This document shows positions 52,064 to 60,104 of a stretch of 64,000 bases of DNA, piece by piece. A program made the position numbers and the translations under genes. Origin of the DNA: Planctomycetota bacterium (lineage in GTDB: Bacteria > Planctomycetota > PLA2). The notes beneath the pieces are model-generated. The model worked only from the letters and a program-made list of their open reading frames with translations. It made no database searches and was not told where the DNA came from. The stretch is taken from positions 1 to 64,000 of the forward strand of contig JAJFFH010000066.1 of NCBI GenBank assembly GCA_021776735.1, written 5' to 3'. Numbering within the stretch: the first letter of the stretch is position 1; each line of letters starts with the position of its first letter.

Positions 52064-52441
52064 ATGGCAAGACTCACGATTTCACTCGACCCCGCCGTGA
52101 TCCGGGCGCTGAAGAAGGATCACGACCTCACGCTCGTCGTTTCGGCACGCGAGGCGGCCACGATGCCGTCCGGGAAACCGGTTGCGAAGAAAGGCCGTCC
52201 GGGCCGCCCCGCCGGTTCCAAGCCTGCGGCCGCCAGCGGCGCCGCGGGTCCCTATCGCCCGGGGAGCCTTCCCGCTCGCGTCTTGGAGTGGTCCCAGACC
52301 CGGAAGCGCCCGTTTGGCACCGAAGCGGTGCTCAAGAAGTTCAAGATGAAGCGCGCGCACGCGTCCATGATCTTGAGCAAGCTGTCCAAGGAAGGTCATC
52401 TCGATCGTCCCGCGCGCGGCAAGTACGTCCGCATCGTCTGA
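52064..52441 (+). CDS. Small basic DNA-binding-like protein
   Basis: A 125-residue basic protein. The N-terminus (MARLTISLDPAVIRALKKDH) resembles a ribbon-type segment. A central AT-hook-like stretch (KKGRPGRPAGSKPAAASGAA) is followed by a C-terminal winged-helix-like region (TEAVLKKFKMKRAHASMILSKLSK then EGHLDRPARGKYVRIV). I recognise no named family. The combination suggests a nucleoid-associated or regulatory protein. It is transcribed toward the ALDH gene, with 160 bp between. Confidence 0.6.
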   Translation: MARLTISLDPAVIRALKKDHDLTLVVSAREAATMPSGKPVAKKGRPGRPAGSKPAAASGAAGPYRPGSLPARVLEWSQTRKRPFGTEAVLKKFKMKRAHASMILSKLSKEGHLDRPARGKYVRIV

Positions 52442-52602
52442 CCTCCCAAGCACCCGTTCGCCCACAACCGGGCGGACCGGTTGACCGCGTCGGCGCCGCT
52501 CACGGCGGCCCGGCGCGGGTCGACGCGCCTGCATTACTGTGGATCACTGCGCAGCCCCCGCTCACCGGGGTAAAACGGGGGCTCCGGAGTAAAACGGGGG
52601 GC

Positions 52603-54162
52603 ATGCAGGACACCCTTGAGACTCTCGGACTCAAAGAGGTCAATCCCGGCGCCTACGCCGGTGCCGCGCCGGAAATCGCGCCGGCCATAGAGGACGCAGC
52701 CAAGGACGGCGATGTTTTTGCATCCTACGCGCCTGCCACCGGCGCTCTTTTGGGTCAGGTTCGCAAGGCTACGACTGCCGACTATGACGCGGTGATTGGT
52801 GCGGCGCGCGCGGCTTTTCCGCGTTGGCGGATGTTGCCGGCGCCGCAGCGCGGGGAGATCGTGCGGCAGATCGGTGAGGCGTTACGCAGGCACAAGAGCG
52901 CCCTCGGCGCGCTCGTGGCGCTCGAGATGGGCAAGATCCGCTCGGAGGGCGAGGGCGAGGTCCAAGAGATGATCGACATCTGCGACTTCGCCGTCGGGTT
53001 GTCCCGTCAGCTCTACGGCCTCACGATGCACAGCGAGCGGCCGGGCCACCGCATGTACGAACAGTGGCATCCGATTGGCCCCGTCGGCATCATCACGGCG
53101 TTCAACTTCCCGGTCGCGGTGTGGGCCTGGAACGCGGCTCTGGCGTGGGTCTGCGGCGACGTGTGCGTGTGGAAACCGTCGGAGAAGACGCCGCTGACCG
53201 CCGTCGCGTGCCAGCTTCTGGCCCACGATGTGTTTTCGCGCCACGGGTTTTCGGAAGGAATCTCGGGTCTGCTCGTCGGCGACGTCGAAACGATCGGGGA
53301 GCGGATGGTCGCCGATCCCGCGTTTCCGCTGATCAGCGCGACCGGCTCGGTCCGCATGGGGCGGCGCGTCTCCCAGGTTGTCGGCGCGCGCCTGGGCCGG
53401 TCGCTTCTCGAACTCGGCGGCAACAACGCTCTCGTAGTCACGCCGAACGCGGATCTCGATCTGGCCTTGCGCGCGATTGCCTTCGGCGCGCTCGGCACCG
53501 CGGGCCAGCGCTGTACATCGACGCGCCGCGTCTTTGCCCATGCTTCGATCTACGACGACCTGAAGGCGCGGCTACTCAAGGTGTACGCGCAGGCCGAGGC
53601 CCGCATCGGGGATCCCCTCGACGAGGGAACCCTGGTCGGCCCGCTGATCGACCGCGAAGCTGTGGACAACGTGCTCGCCGCCATCGAGACGGTGAAGGAG
53701 CAGGGCGGCACGATCCTTTGCGGAGGCGAGCGGCCTGAAGGCGCAGCGTACGCGTCGGGGTGTTACATCAATCCGGCCATCGCGGAGATCGCGCCCGACG
53801 CCCCGATCGTCCACGAAGAGACGTTTGGCCCGCTACTCTATCTGTTGCGCTACGAAACGCTCGACGACGCAATCGCGCACCACAACGCCGTGCCGCAGGG
53901 CCTGTCGTCCGCGATCTTTACCCGCGACATGATCGAGGCGGAAACGTTCTTGTCCCACGGCGGCAGCGACTGCGGCATCGCCAACGTCAACATCGGCACG
54001 TCCGGTGCCGAGATCGGCGGCGCGTTCGGCGGCGAAAAAGACACCGGCGGCGGCCGCGAATCGGGCAGCGACTCGTGGAAGGCCTACATGCGCCGCCAAA
54101 CCAACACCATCAACTGGACCCGGGAACTCCCGCTCGCCCAGGGTATCTCGTTCGATGTGTAA
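52603..54162 (+). CDS. ALDH7-family aldehyde dehydrogenase (alpha-aminoadipate semialdehyde dehydrogenase-like)
   Basis: A 519-residue NAD-dependent aldehyde dehydrogenase of the ALDH7/antiquitin/AmaB group. Conserved blocks are PIGPVGIITAFNFPVAVWAW, SLLELGGNNALV (general-base Glu), GTAGQRCTSTRR (catalytic Cys304) and the group signature SGAEIGGAFGGEKDTGGGRE with SDSWKAYMRRQTNTINW. The usual role is oxidation of alpha-aminoadipate semialdehyde in lysine catabolism. The ATG at 52603 begins MQDTLETLGLKE and follows GGGGGGC. A dispersed motif encodes KDGDVFASY near residue 35. The upstream gap holds a short direct repeat (GGGTAAAACGGGGG and GAGTAAAACGGGGGG). Confidence 0.9.
   Translation: MQDTLETLGLKEVNPGAYAGAAPEIAPAIEDAAKDGDVFASYAPATGALLGQVRKATTADYDAVIGAARAAFPRWRMLPAPQRGEIVRQIGEALRRHKSALGALVALEMGKIRSEGEGEVQEMIDICDFAVGLSRQLYGLTMHSERPGHRMYEQWHPIGPVGIITAFNFPVAVWAWNAALAWVCGDVCVWKPSEKTPLTAVACQLLAHDVFSRHGFSEGISGLLVGDVETIGERMVADPAFPLISATGSVRMGRRVSQVVGARLGRSLLELGGNNALVVTPNADLDLALRAIAFGALGTAGQRCTSTRRVFAHASIYDDLKARLLKVYAQAEARIGDPLDEGTLVGPLIDREAVDNVLAAIETVKEQGGTILCGGERPEGAAYASGCYINPAIAEIAPDAPIVHEETFGPLLYLLRYETLDDAIAHHNAVPQGLSSAIFTRDMIEAETFLSHGGSDCGIANVNIGTSGAEIGGAFGGEKDTGGGRESGSDSWKAYMRRQTNTINWTRELPLAQGISFDV
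52699..52719 (+). repeat. Dispersed motif (T-rich subtype) in the ALDH gene
   Basis: CCAAGGACGGCGATGTTTTT with exact core 52704-52714, read as KDGDVFA in the N-terminal variable region. The CCAAGG flank matches the copies at 9055 and 54919. Confidence 0.8.
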
Positions 54163-54170
54163 GGGGTAGG

Positions 54171-54197
54171 GTGGGCGGGGCCGAAACCCCCGCCCAC
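54171..54197 (+). terminator. Terminator-like hairpin after the ALDH gene
   Basis: GTGGGCGGGG (54171-54180) pairs perfectly with CCCCGCCCAC (54188-54197) across a 7-nt loop, 8 bp after the stop. There is no U-run. Confidence 0.65.
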
Positions 54198-54205
54198 ACC
54201 ATCCC

Positions 54206-54389
54206 TTCACCGGTTCGCGGTTCCCCCGCGAAGCGGGTAGGCCATCCGTCCGCGAGGCTCTCAACGGCGTCAGCCGTTGAAGCCAAAGACACTGCACCCG
54301 CGCGACCCCCGGTTCACCGGTTCGCGGTTCCTCGGCGAAGCGGGTAGGCCATCCGCCAGCGAGGCCTCAACGGCGTCAGCCGTTGAGGC
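54206..54389. repeat. Two direct repeats of about 78 bp carrying a CAACGGC/GCCGTTG hairpin
   Basis: Copy 1 (54206-54283) and copy 2 (54313-54389) share TTCACCGGTTCGCGGTTCC, GCGAAGCGGGTAGGCCATCC and TCAACGGCGTCAGCCGTTGA with only a few differences. The last part is a perfect 7-bp stem with loop GTCA. They look like REP/PU-type elements between the convergent ALDH and PEP-synthase-like genes. Confidence 0.8.
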
Positions 54390-54399
54390 AAGAGATATG

Positions 54400-54422
54400 G
54401 CTTAGCGGTTCATCCGCTAAGC
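54400..54422 (-). terminator. Perfect 9-bp hairpin spanning a stop codon
   Basis: GCTTAGCGG-TTCAT-CCGCTAAGC overlaps the last codons and stop (54410-54412) of the PEP-utilising gene. It may act as a terminator or protect the 3' end. Confidence 0.6.
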
Positions 54423-56476
54423 GTGACCACACCATTCTCGACGCAGATCCGCTCCCCGTCGCGAGCAGCGGCGAAGATGCCGGCGCAGTTCACCGCCGCG
54501 GGCTTTTGTGCCTCGCGCAACAGGATCGACGCGTGGCTCAGTTCGCCGCCGATTTCGGCGACCACTGCGCGCACGCGCCCGAACACGACCGCCCACGACG
54601 GCTCCAGGGCCGGCACAACGAGAACGGCGTCGTCCGGCAGCGTGCGCCCGAGCACTGCACCCAGCTCGCGCGCCTTGTAGACCGTGCCTTCGACGCGTTC
54701 GGGATGCAGCGCGATGCCCGTGAACGTGCGGGTGCCGGAGGCGGGCGAGGGCGCCGCGCGCTGCTCGTGCATTTCGAGTGTGGCTAGGGACGCCGTGCCG
54801 GGGAGATCGAGTTGCGCGGCGGCCTCGTGACGGGCGCGGCTTTCGGCCACGGCGGTCGTGATATCGGGCCGCTCAATGTCTTCGCTTCGCAGCCAGAAGA
54901 TCTCGTCGGGAGAGCCAAGGACGGCGATGCTTTTTTCGCGTAGCCGGCGGCGCAGCGGAACCCACAGACGCATGAGCTCGTCGCGAAACCATTCGCGCCG
55001 CCGATCGATCCAAAACCACGGCCGCCACCCGCGCGCCCCGGAGGCATCGTCAGAAGCATCGCCGTCCGTCTGCTTTTTTCCGGTGTGTTCCAGGTCCGCG
55101 AGGAGGGCCTCGCGCATCTCCCCAAAGCGCGGCCGCGACGGGTCGCTTTCGAGCGGACCGCGATGGCCGTACTCTTTCAGCCATGCGTCGAGACCGGCGG
55201 GGTTGCCGCGTAGCGCGTCGTAGTCGTCCATCATCGCCTCGGTGACGACGCGGGCGCGGCCCTTCAGCCGCAGTGCGCGGCGGATACGCGTGGTGCCGGA
55301 GAGGACGGCGTTGATGGCGAAGTTGGAGCGCAGCGCGAACGCAAGCGCGGCAGCGTTGGCCTCGAAGAGCTCCCGGAGGGTGCGGGCGCGGGCGATGCGG
55401 ACGCGGGCCGTGCGCAGCCCGGCGGGCAGGCGGACCACGTCGGCGAGAGCGAGGACCTGCATGGCGAGGAGGCGCGGGGCGTTGCGGAGCATGCGCGGCA
55501 GATCGACGGAGCGGTCTTTCGCGCGGTCCCCATTCCCGCCGATACCTGCGCCGCCCACGCCGTCGGTGACGAACACGCGGGGCAGGCCCCACCGGTCCAT
55601 CAGGCGAAAGAAGAACGAGAAGTTCATCCACGCGCGTTCCGCGAAGGCGACCGCGTACGGCTCGTCCCAGCGGGCGATGGCGCGATCGACGCGCGCGAAC
55701 CAGAGCGGGGCGGCGCGGCCGGCGTGCGCGAGGACCGACACGATCCAGGGCGACGGCGGGTCGCCGAGGATCTCGCGGTGGTTGGCGAGCGACAGCGTCG
55801 GGTTGCGGCGGACCGCAAACAACGCCGGGCGCACCTGCAACAGCGTGTAGCCATCGCCGTCGCGCGCGTACTCGATGTCGAGCGCGCCCTCGCGGCCGGC
55901 GCCCCCCGTGCCCCCGGTCCGAAAGACCCTCCAGATGCGGTCGATCCAGGCGGACCATGCGTCACCGCGCTCGCGGTGGCCGCGCGTGACCTCGCCGCGC
56001 GCCCGGCCCGACGTGAGCGCCTCGTTGCTGCCCGCGGCCTCGGTGCGCTCGTACCACCACGCGTCAAAGAACGCGACCCCCGCGTGTTCGGGCGCGAGCA
56101 GCGGCTGCACGAACACCGCTCCCCCGACCGCGGTCGCGGCGACCCGGCGAACCGCATTGGCGAAGTCCTCTTGGCGTGCGACCGGCAGCGAAAGGCGCTG
56201 CCCAGCGTTCGAGGTCTGGTCCGTGTCTTCGTGCGGCGACGCGGAGCGAACGATCCACGGCGGCCCCGCCAACATGCCAGAGGGAGGCGGATCCGAGGGC
56301 GGAGGAGTAGAGGGGGGCGCGGGGGGAGGAGAGGAGGGATGTTCGGGCAGAGGAGCGGAGGGGACCGGTGCCCACACGGTCGGTGGCACGCGCAGCCCGC
56401 TCGCGTCCGCGCGGCGCAGCGTGTCGAGCTTGCCGACGCGCGGGTCAGCGAAGGTGTGTAGCTCTTGCCAAGGCAT
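54410..56476 (-). CDS. PEP-synthase-like protein with phosphohistidine swivelling domain
   Basis: A 688-residue protein. The N-terminus resembles a shortened PEP/pyruvate-binding PPDK_N domain (WIVRSASPHEDTDQTSNAGQ, FVQPLLAPEHAGVAF, TLLQVRPALF) interrupted by a Pro-rich insert (about 45-70). A helical middle region follows. The C-terminal mobile domain carries the phospho-accepting His in VVAEIGGELSHASILLREAQ. Family members transfer phosphate via this His, for example in PEP synthase or rifampicin phosphotransferase. The substrate is unknown. The start overlaps the upstream hydrolase gene by 32 bp (GTG at 56488 is an alternative). Two dispersed motifs are read as QTDGDASD and KSIAVLGS. Confidence 0.78.
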   Translation of the reverse strand: MPWQELHTFADPRVGKLDTLRRADASGLRVPPTVWAPVPSAPLPEHPSSPPPAPPSTPPPSDPPPSGMLAGPPWIVRSASPHEDTDQTSNAGQRLSLPVARQEDFANAVRRVAATAVGGAVFVQPLLAPEHAGVAFFDAWWYERTEAAGSNEALTSGRARGEVTRGHRERGDAWSAWIDRIWRVFRTGGTGGAGREGALDIEYARDGDGYTLLQVRPALFAVRRNPTLSLANHREILGDPPSPWIVSVLAHAGRAAPLWFARVDRAIARWDEPYAVAFAERAWMNFSFFFRLMDRWGLPRVFVTDGVGGAGIGGNGDRAKDRSVDLPRMLRNAPRLLAMQVLALADVVRLPAGLRTARVRIARARTLRELFEANAAALAFALRSNFAINAVLSGTTRIRRALRLKGRARVVTEAMMDDYDALRGNPAGLDAWLKEYGHRGPLESDPSRPRFGEMREALLADLEHTGKKQTDGDASDDASGARGWRPWFWIDRRREWFRDELMRLWVPLRRRLREKSIAVLGSPDEIFWLRSEDIERPDITTAVAESRARHEAAAQLDLPGTASLATLEMHEQRAAPSPASGTRTFTGIALHPERVEGTVYKARELGAVLGRTLPDDAVLVVPALEPSWAVVFGRVRAVVAEIGGELSHASILLREAQKPAAVNCAGIFAAARDGERICVENGVVTLSG
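54913..54936 (+). repeat. Dispersed motif (T-rich subtype), PEP-synthase-like gene
   Basis: GCCAAGGACGGCGATGCTTT followed by TTT, exact core 54919-54929, antisense to the gene and read as KSIAVLGS. Confidence 0.8.
55051..55078 (-). repeat. Dispersed motif, PEP-synthase-like gene
   Basis: AAAGCAGACGGACGGCGATG followed by CTTCTGA in sense orientation, exact core 55057-55067, read as KKQTDGDASD. It lies only 130 bp from the 54919 copy, in opposite orientation. Confidence 0.9.
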
Positions 56477-57185
56477 CGTGTATCTCACGGGCCCAGCCCG
56501 CGGGGTCGTCGATCATCGGGTAGTGGCCCCATTCCGGGAAAACGCGCTGCGGCCACTCGACGCCGAGAGCCGCGCGGGTCCACTCGAGTTCGCGTTGGCC
56601 GACGATGGTCTCGCGTCCGCCGAGCCAGACCTCGACGTGCCGTGTTTTCTCCGGCGTGAATTCGCGCTCCAGTCGACGAAGGAGCGTCGGCGTAAACCAC
56701 AAAAAGAAGTCCGCGGTCGCGGTGCACGCGTCGTAGCCCGCAAAAAAGGCTGATCCGGGCGGGCTGTGGAAGTGACGGCCGACGAAGCGGCGCTGAAAAC
56801 GACGCGAGCGGAGCAGCCGCACGCCGAGCCACCGCAGCGGCGGCACGCGCATAAGCCGCGGAAACCAGCGGTGCTCCAGACCCCACAGAACAGGCCCCTG
56901 GAGCACCAGGGGGATGTCGCCGACCACGCCGCGGGCGCGCAACGCCAGCGCGACCATGGCCCCGATTCCGGTCGCGTAGACAAGTGCCGTGGCCGGGGGC
57001 GGCTCGAGCGCGTCGAGAAACGCGTCGAGATCAGCCGCCCCCGGCCGGCCCTCGAATCCGGGGTATGGCGCCTCCGCGAGCGGCAGGTCGGGCACGACGG
57101 CGCGCACGCCGGCGAGTCGGGCCGTGCAATGCCCATTGCCGCCGAGAAACCAGATCGCGGTCCGCGCAGACTGCATGGCGCGCAT
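56445..57185 (-). CDS. Alpha/beta-hydrolase-fold protein, possibly non-catalytic
   Basis: A 246-residue protein with alpha/beta-hydrolase features: an early AIWFLGGNGHC loop, ATALVYATGIGAMVALALRA at the nucleophile elbow, HVEVWLGGRETIV for the acid and FPEWGHYPMIDDPAGWA for the base. The elbow reads T-G-I-G-A with no Ser, Cys or Asp, so a classical nucleophile seems absent. It lies directly upstream of, and overlaps, the PEP-synthase-like gene, which suggests a two-gene operon. It begins at the ATG at 57183-57185; the ATG three codons later is possible. The divergent SDR gene starts 61 bp away. Confidence 0.7.
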   Translation of the reverse strand: MRAMQSARTAIWFLGGNGHCTARLAGVRAVVPDLPLAEAPYPGFEGRPGAADLDAFLDALEPPPATALVYATGIGAMVALALRARGVVGDIPLVLQGPVLWGLEHRWFPRLMRVPPLRWLGVRLLRSRRFQRRFVGRHFHSPPGSAFFAGYDACTATADFFLWFTPTLLRRLEREFTPEKTRHVEVWLGGRETIVGQRELEWTRAALGVEWPQRVFPEWGHYPMIDDPAGWAREIHDALARATHLR

Positions 57186-57245
57186 TATTCACCACCGCAC
57201 CCCAAGGAGACCGGTCGGATGGATTCAGATGGATAATGCGCGCCC

Positions 57246-58085
57246 ATGATTCTCGTCACCGGTTCGTCCGGCCTGCTCGGTCGCGCGCTGATTCGTTCGC
57301 TTGGAGCGGACGGAATCGCCACGCGTCATTGCGACGTGGCGGACCGGACCGGTGATGTGACGGACGGCGATGCCTTGCGGCGCCTCGCGGCGGGTTGCGA
57401 AGGGATCGTCCATTTCGCGGCTGTATCCCGCGTCGTGTGGGGCGAACGGGACCCGGATGCCTGCCGCGCAACGAACGTCGAAGGAACCCGCCACGTCGTC
57501 GCCGCGGCGCGGGCAACGGGAGCATGGATCGTGTTCGCCAGCAGCCGGGAAGTCTACGGCGAGCCCGCCTTGCTGCCGGTGGCCGAGGACGCGCCGCTCA
57601 AGCCGCTCAACGTCTACGCCCGGACCAAGGTCGCGGGCGAGCGTCTCGTGCGCGAGTCGGGCCAAGACATCGCCGTCCTTCGCTTTTCGAGCGTCTATGG
57701 CGACCCCATCGATCACCATGACCGGGTCGTGCCGGCGTTTGCGCGGACCGCCGTGGAAGGCGGCGAACTGCGCGTCGACGGCGCACAGAACGCATTCGAT
57801 TTCGTCCACGTAGACGACGCCGTGCGCGGCATCCGCACGGCGATCGACCGGCTGCCGCTCCCCCCGATCCACCTGGTATCAGGCGTCGCCACAACCCTCA
57901 TGGAGTTGGCCGAGCTGGCCCTCCAACAGTCCGGCCGAGGAACGATCCGCCTGGCCGAGCCGCGCCCCTACGACGTGCAAAGATTCGTCGGCGATCCGAC
58001 CCGTGCGCACAAGTTGCTCGACTGGCAAGCACGCACGTCAATCGAGGAAGGCCTACGCCATCTCATGGCGTCCTGTTCCGAGTAG
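57246..58085 (+). CDS. NAD(P)-dependent epimerase/dehydratase (extended SDR)
   Basis: A 279-residue extended short-chain dehydrogenase. The Rossmann motif ILVTGSSGLLGRAL (G-xx-G-xx-G), the DV-x-D segment, FAAVSRV, the catalytic triad region FASSREVYGE with Y-x-x-x-K as VYARTK, and FVHVDDAVRGI are typical of nucleotide-sugar or steroid-type epimerase/dehydratases. The substrate is unknown. It precedes the methyltransferase/FAD/PKS operon but is separated from it by an opposite-strand gene. Two dispersed motifs are read as VTDGDAL and QDIAVLRF. Confidence 0.85.
   Translation: MILVTGSSGLLGRALIRSLGADGIATRHCDVADRTGDVTDGDALRRLAAGCEGIVHFAAVSRVVWGERDPDACRATNVEGTRHVVAAARATGAWIVFASSREVYGEPALLPVAEDAPLKPLNVYARTKVAGERLVRESGQDIAVLRFSSVYGDPIDHHDRVVPAFARTAVEGGELRVDGAQNAFDFVHVDDAVRGIRTAIDRLPLPPIHLVSGVATTLMELAELALQQSGRGTIRLAEPRPYDVQRFVGDPTRAHKLLDWQARTSIEEGLRHLMASCSE
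57356..57378 (+). repeat. Dispersed motif copy in the SDR gene (1)
   Basis: GTGACGGACGGCGATGCCTT, exact core 57362-57372, read as DVTDGDAL in the loop after beta-strand 2. Confidence 0.7.
57664..57684 (-). repeat. Dispersed motif copy in the SDR gene (2)
   Basis: The exact core (57668-57678) is antisense to the gene and read as QDIAVLRF just before the conserved SSVYGD strand-turn. Confidence 0.65.
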
Positions 58086-58473
58086 CCAGCAGCAACGGCT
58101 CCTTGCGTACCTTTTGTCGCAGCCATTGCAGGGCACGTGCGACCGAACGACGACGGACGATCCAGAGCTCAATTGCGCGCTTGCCGGGAAAGTCCGCCAG
58201 GCCGAGACCCGCGAGAATCGTGAGTACGCCTTGGCCGGGGAGGATCAGCATTGCGACGCCGGCGGCGACGAGCAGAAATCCGAGTCCGGTTCGCAGGATG
58301 CGCAGGATCGGGTGTTTGGGGGGGCGTGGGGGTCGGACGAAGTAGTCCGCCGGCATCCGTGCGACCAGCACGGGCAACAGGATGGCGCTCGCTACGAGCA
58401 TGACCGCCGACGCGATCCACAGCCAGTCCACCCACGGAGGCAGGGACGTAAGCCACGCTGGCCAAGTTCGCAC
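58063..58473 (-). CDS. PGPGW-type transmembrane protein
   Basis: A 136-residue membrane protein with a first helix (about 14-36, WLWIASAVMLVASAILLPVL) and a re-entrant pair at 62-95 containing VAMLILPGQGVLTILAGLGL followed by ADFPGKRAIE, matching the PGPGW family (usual L-P-G-P-G-W). The C-terminus is basic (RRRSVARALQWLRQKVRKEP). Function is unknown. I chose the GTG at 58471-58473; longer frames overlap the divergent methyltransferase. Its 3' end overlaps the SDR gene end by 23 bp. Confidence 0.7.
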   Translation of the reverse strand: MRTWPAWLTSLPPWVDWLWIASAVMLVASAILLPVLVARMPADYFVRPPRPPKHPILRILRTGLGFLLVAAGVAMLILPGQGVLTILAGLGLADFPGKRAIELWIVRRRSVARALQWLRQKVRKEPLLLATRNRTP

Positions 58474-58491
58474 GGGCCGTATCCTACGGGT

Positions 58492-59151
58492 GTGCTGGCG
58501 CGCAGCTTTGCTTTCGAGGCCATGGACGACCCGTCGTTGGACGCCGGCCAACACCGTGCGGCGCTCCGTGGCCTGGCGCGGCTGAACGCCTGGAGCCGTG
58601 CGGTGCCGACTATGGCCGCGGCGTTGGAACGGGTGGCGGACAAGAACGAATCGTTAAGGGTGCTCGACGTCGCGTCGGGCGGCGGCGACGTGGTGGCCGC
58701 GCTCGCGCGCCGTTTCCCGAACTGGTCGTTCCACGGGTGTGACAACAGCCCCGAGGCGTTGGCCGTGGCCGGGGAGCGCGGTGGTCCGGTTTCGTACTCT
58801 GCGCTCAACGCCCTGTGTGATCCGTGGCCGGCGGGCTACGACGTGGCGACGTGTTCGCTGTTCCTGCACCATCTCGAAGAGGACGACGCCATCGCACTCT
58901 TGCGCCGGTTTGGATCCTGCGGCGCATGCGTCGTGTTCGACCTCGATCGCCGCCGCCGCGCGTTGTGGCTGGCCCGGTTGGCGTCGCGCGCCTTGACCCG
59001 GTCGCCCGTCGTGCACGAAGACGCCCCGCAATCGGTCCGCAACGCCTACACCGCGGCGGAGGCCCGCAGCCTCGCCGAGCGCGCGGGACTCTTCGGAGCG
59101 CGCGTGCGGCGCGTGTGGCCGTACCGCTGGATCCTGACGTGGCGCCAATGA
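58492..59151 (+). CDS. SAM-dependent methyltransferase, type III PKS cluster
   Basis: A 219-residue class I methyltransferase. The SAM-binding motif I is LRVLDVASGGGDVVAALARR, the acidic residue after strand 2 is in FHGCDNSPEALAVA, and motif II is YDVATCSLFLHHLEEDDA. A GTG at 58492 is the likely start (MLARSFAFEAMDD); no better ATG exists until 58522. Its stop overlaps the FAD-oxidoreductase ATG in ATGA. With the oxidoreductase and type III PKS it probably methylates a polyketide product. Confidence 0.85.
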   Translation: MLARSFAFEAMDDPSLDAGQHRAALRGLARLNAWSRAVPTMAAALERVADKNESLRVLDVASGGGDVVAALARRFPNWSFHGCDNSPEALAVAGERGGPVSYSALNALCDPWPAGYDVATCSLFLHHLEEDDAIALLRRFGSCGACVVFDLDRRRRALWLARLASRALTRSPVVHEDAPQSVRNAYTAAEARSLAERAGLFGARVRRVWPYRWILTWRQ

Positions 59152-60104
59152 ACGAGTTCGTTGTTGTGGGGGCGGGGCCTGCGGGTGCCGCCACAGCGTT
59201 GCGGCTGGCGCGCCTCGGCGGACAGGTCGTGCTCGTCGATCGAGCCCGCTTTCCGCGCGACAAGGTTTGTGGCGGATGCCTGTCGCCGATGGCCCAGCGC
59301 GAACTCGCCGCTCTCGGGATCGAGGCTCCCGGCGAACCGGTGCACACGATGGGTTTTTGCGCGGGCGGGCGCCGCGGCCGGGTTCCGGTGAGGCTACGCG
59401 CGATCACGCGCCGCGCGCTCGATCAGTGCCTTGTCGAACGGGCCGTGGAGGCCGGTGTGCAGTTTCGCGACGGCGTGCGCACGCCGCCGCCCGCGCGGAT
59501 GACGCTCTGGGCGGCCGGTCTGGCGAGCGCGGGCGGTGACGCGCCCCGCCGTAGTCGGCACCCGCTGCTCGGGATCGGCGGTGTCGTGGCGAACGCGCCG
59601 TGGCCCGCTGGCGAGGTGACCATGGTGCGTGGCGCCGCGGGCTACGTCGGGATCGTGCGGGCGGAGCTGGGACGGGGCCTGCTTGCCGCCGCGATCAAGC
59701 CCTCGCGCGACCCGCGCGCCGCGGTGCAGGCGCTGCTTCGCGCCGCGGATCTCGCGTGGCCCGACGAGATTGCTCTGAGTGCCACGCCGCTCTTTCCGCG
59801 GCGTGCGACGCGCCTCTTCGACGACGACCGCCGCCGGTTGGTTCTGGGCGACGCGGCGGGCTTCGCTGAACCGTTTACGGGCGAGGGCATCGGCTGGGCC
59901 CTGCGCGCGGCACGTCGTGTTGCGCCGCTGGCGGCCCACGGCTGGCATGCGAATCTGGGTGCGGCCTGGCAGCGAGCGTGGACCCGCGAGATCGTCCCCC
60001 GGCAACGCCGCTGCCGTTGGCTCGGCGCCGTCCTGCGTCAAAAAAGCATCGCCGTCCTGGTCTCACGCTTTCCCGGTCTCGCCCGTCCGTTCCTTCCGTC
60101 ATGA
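59148..60104 (+). CDS. FAD-dependent oxidoreductase (geranylgeranyl-reductase/UbiH-like)
   Basis: A 318-residue flavoprotein. The N-terminus EFVVVGAGPAGAATALRLAR is the GxGxxG FAD motif; DRARFPRDKVCGGCLSP follows as in geranylgeranyl-reductase-type enzymes; and LVLGDAAGFAEPFTGEGIGW is the second FAD motif (GD-x6-P). It is shorter than most family members (about 370-400). It is coupled by ATGA overlaps on both sides to the methyltransferase and type III PKS genes, so it probably modifies the polyketide. A dispersed motif is read as KSIAVLVS near the C-terminus. Confidence 0.88.
   Translation: MNEFVVVGAGPAGAATALRLARLGGQVVLVDRARFPRDKVCGGCLSPMAQRELAALGIEAPGEPVHTMGFCAGGRRGRVPVRLRAITRRALDQCLVERAVEAGVQFRDGVRTPPPARMTLWAAGLASAGGDAPRRSRHPLLGIGGVVANAPWPAGEVTMVRGAAGYVGIVRAELGRGLLAAAIKPSRDPRAAVQALLRAADLAWPDEIALSATPLFPRRATRLFDDDRRRLVLGDAAGFAEPFTGEGIGWALRAARRVAPLAAHGWHANLGAAWQRAWTREIVPRQRRCRWLGAVLRQKSIAVLVSRFPGLARPFLPS
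60037..60061 (-). repeat. Dispersed motif (T-rich subtype) in the FAD gene
   Basis: On the minus strand ACCAGGACGGCGATGCTTTT with exact core 60047-60057, read from the other strand as QKSIAVLVS, matching KSIAVLGS at 54919. Confidence 0.8.
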
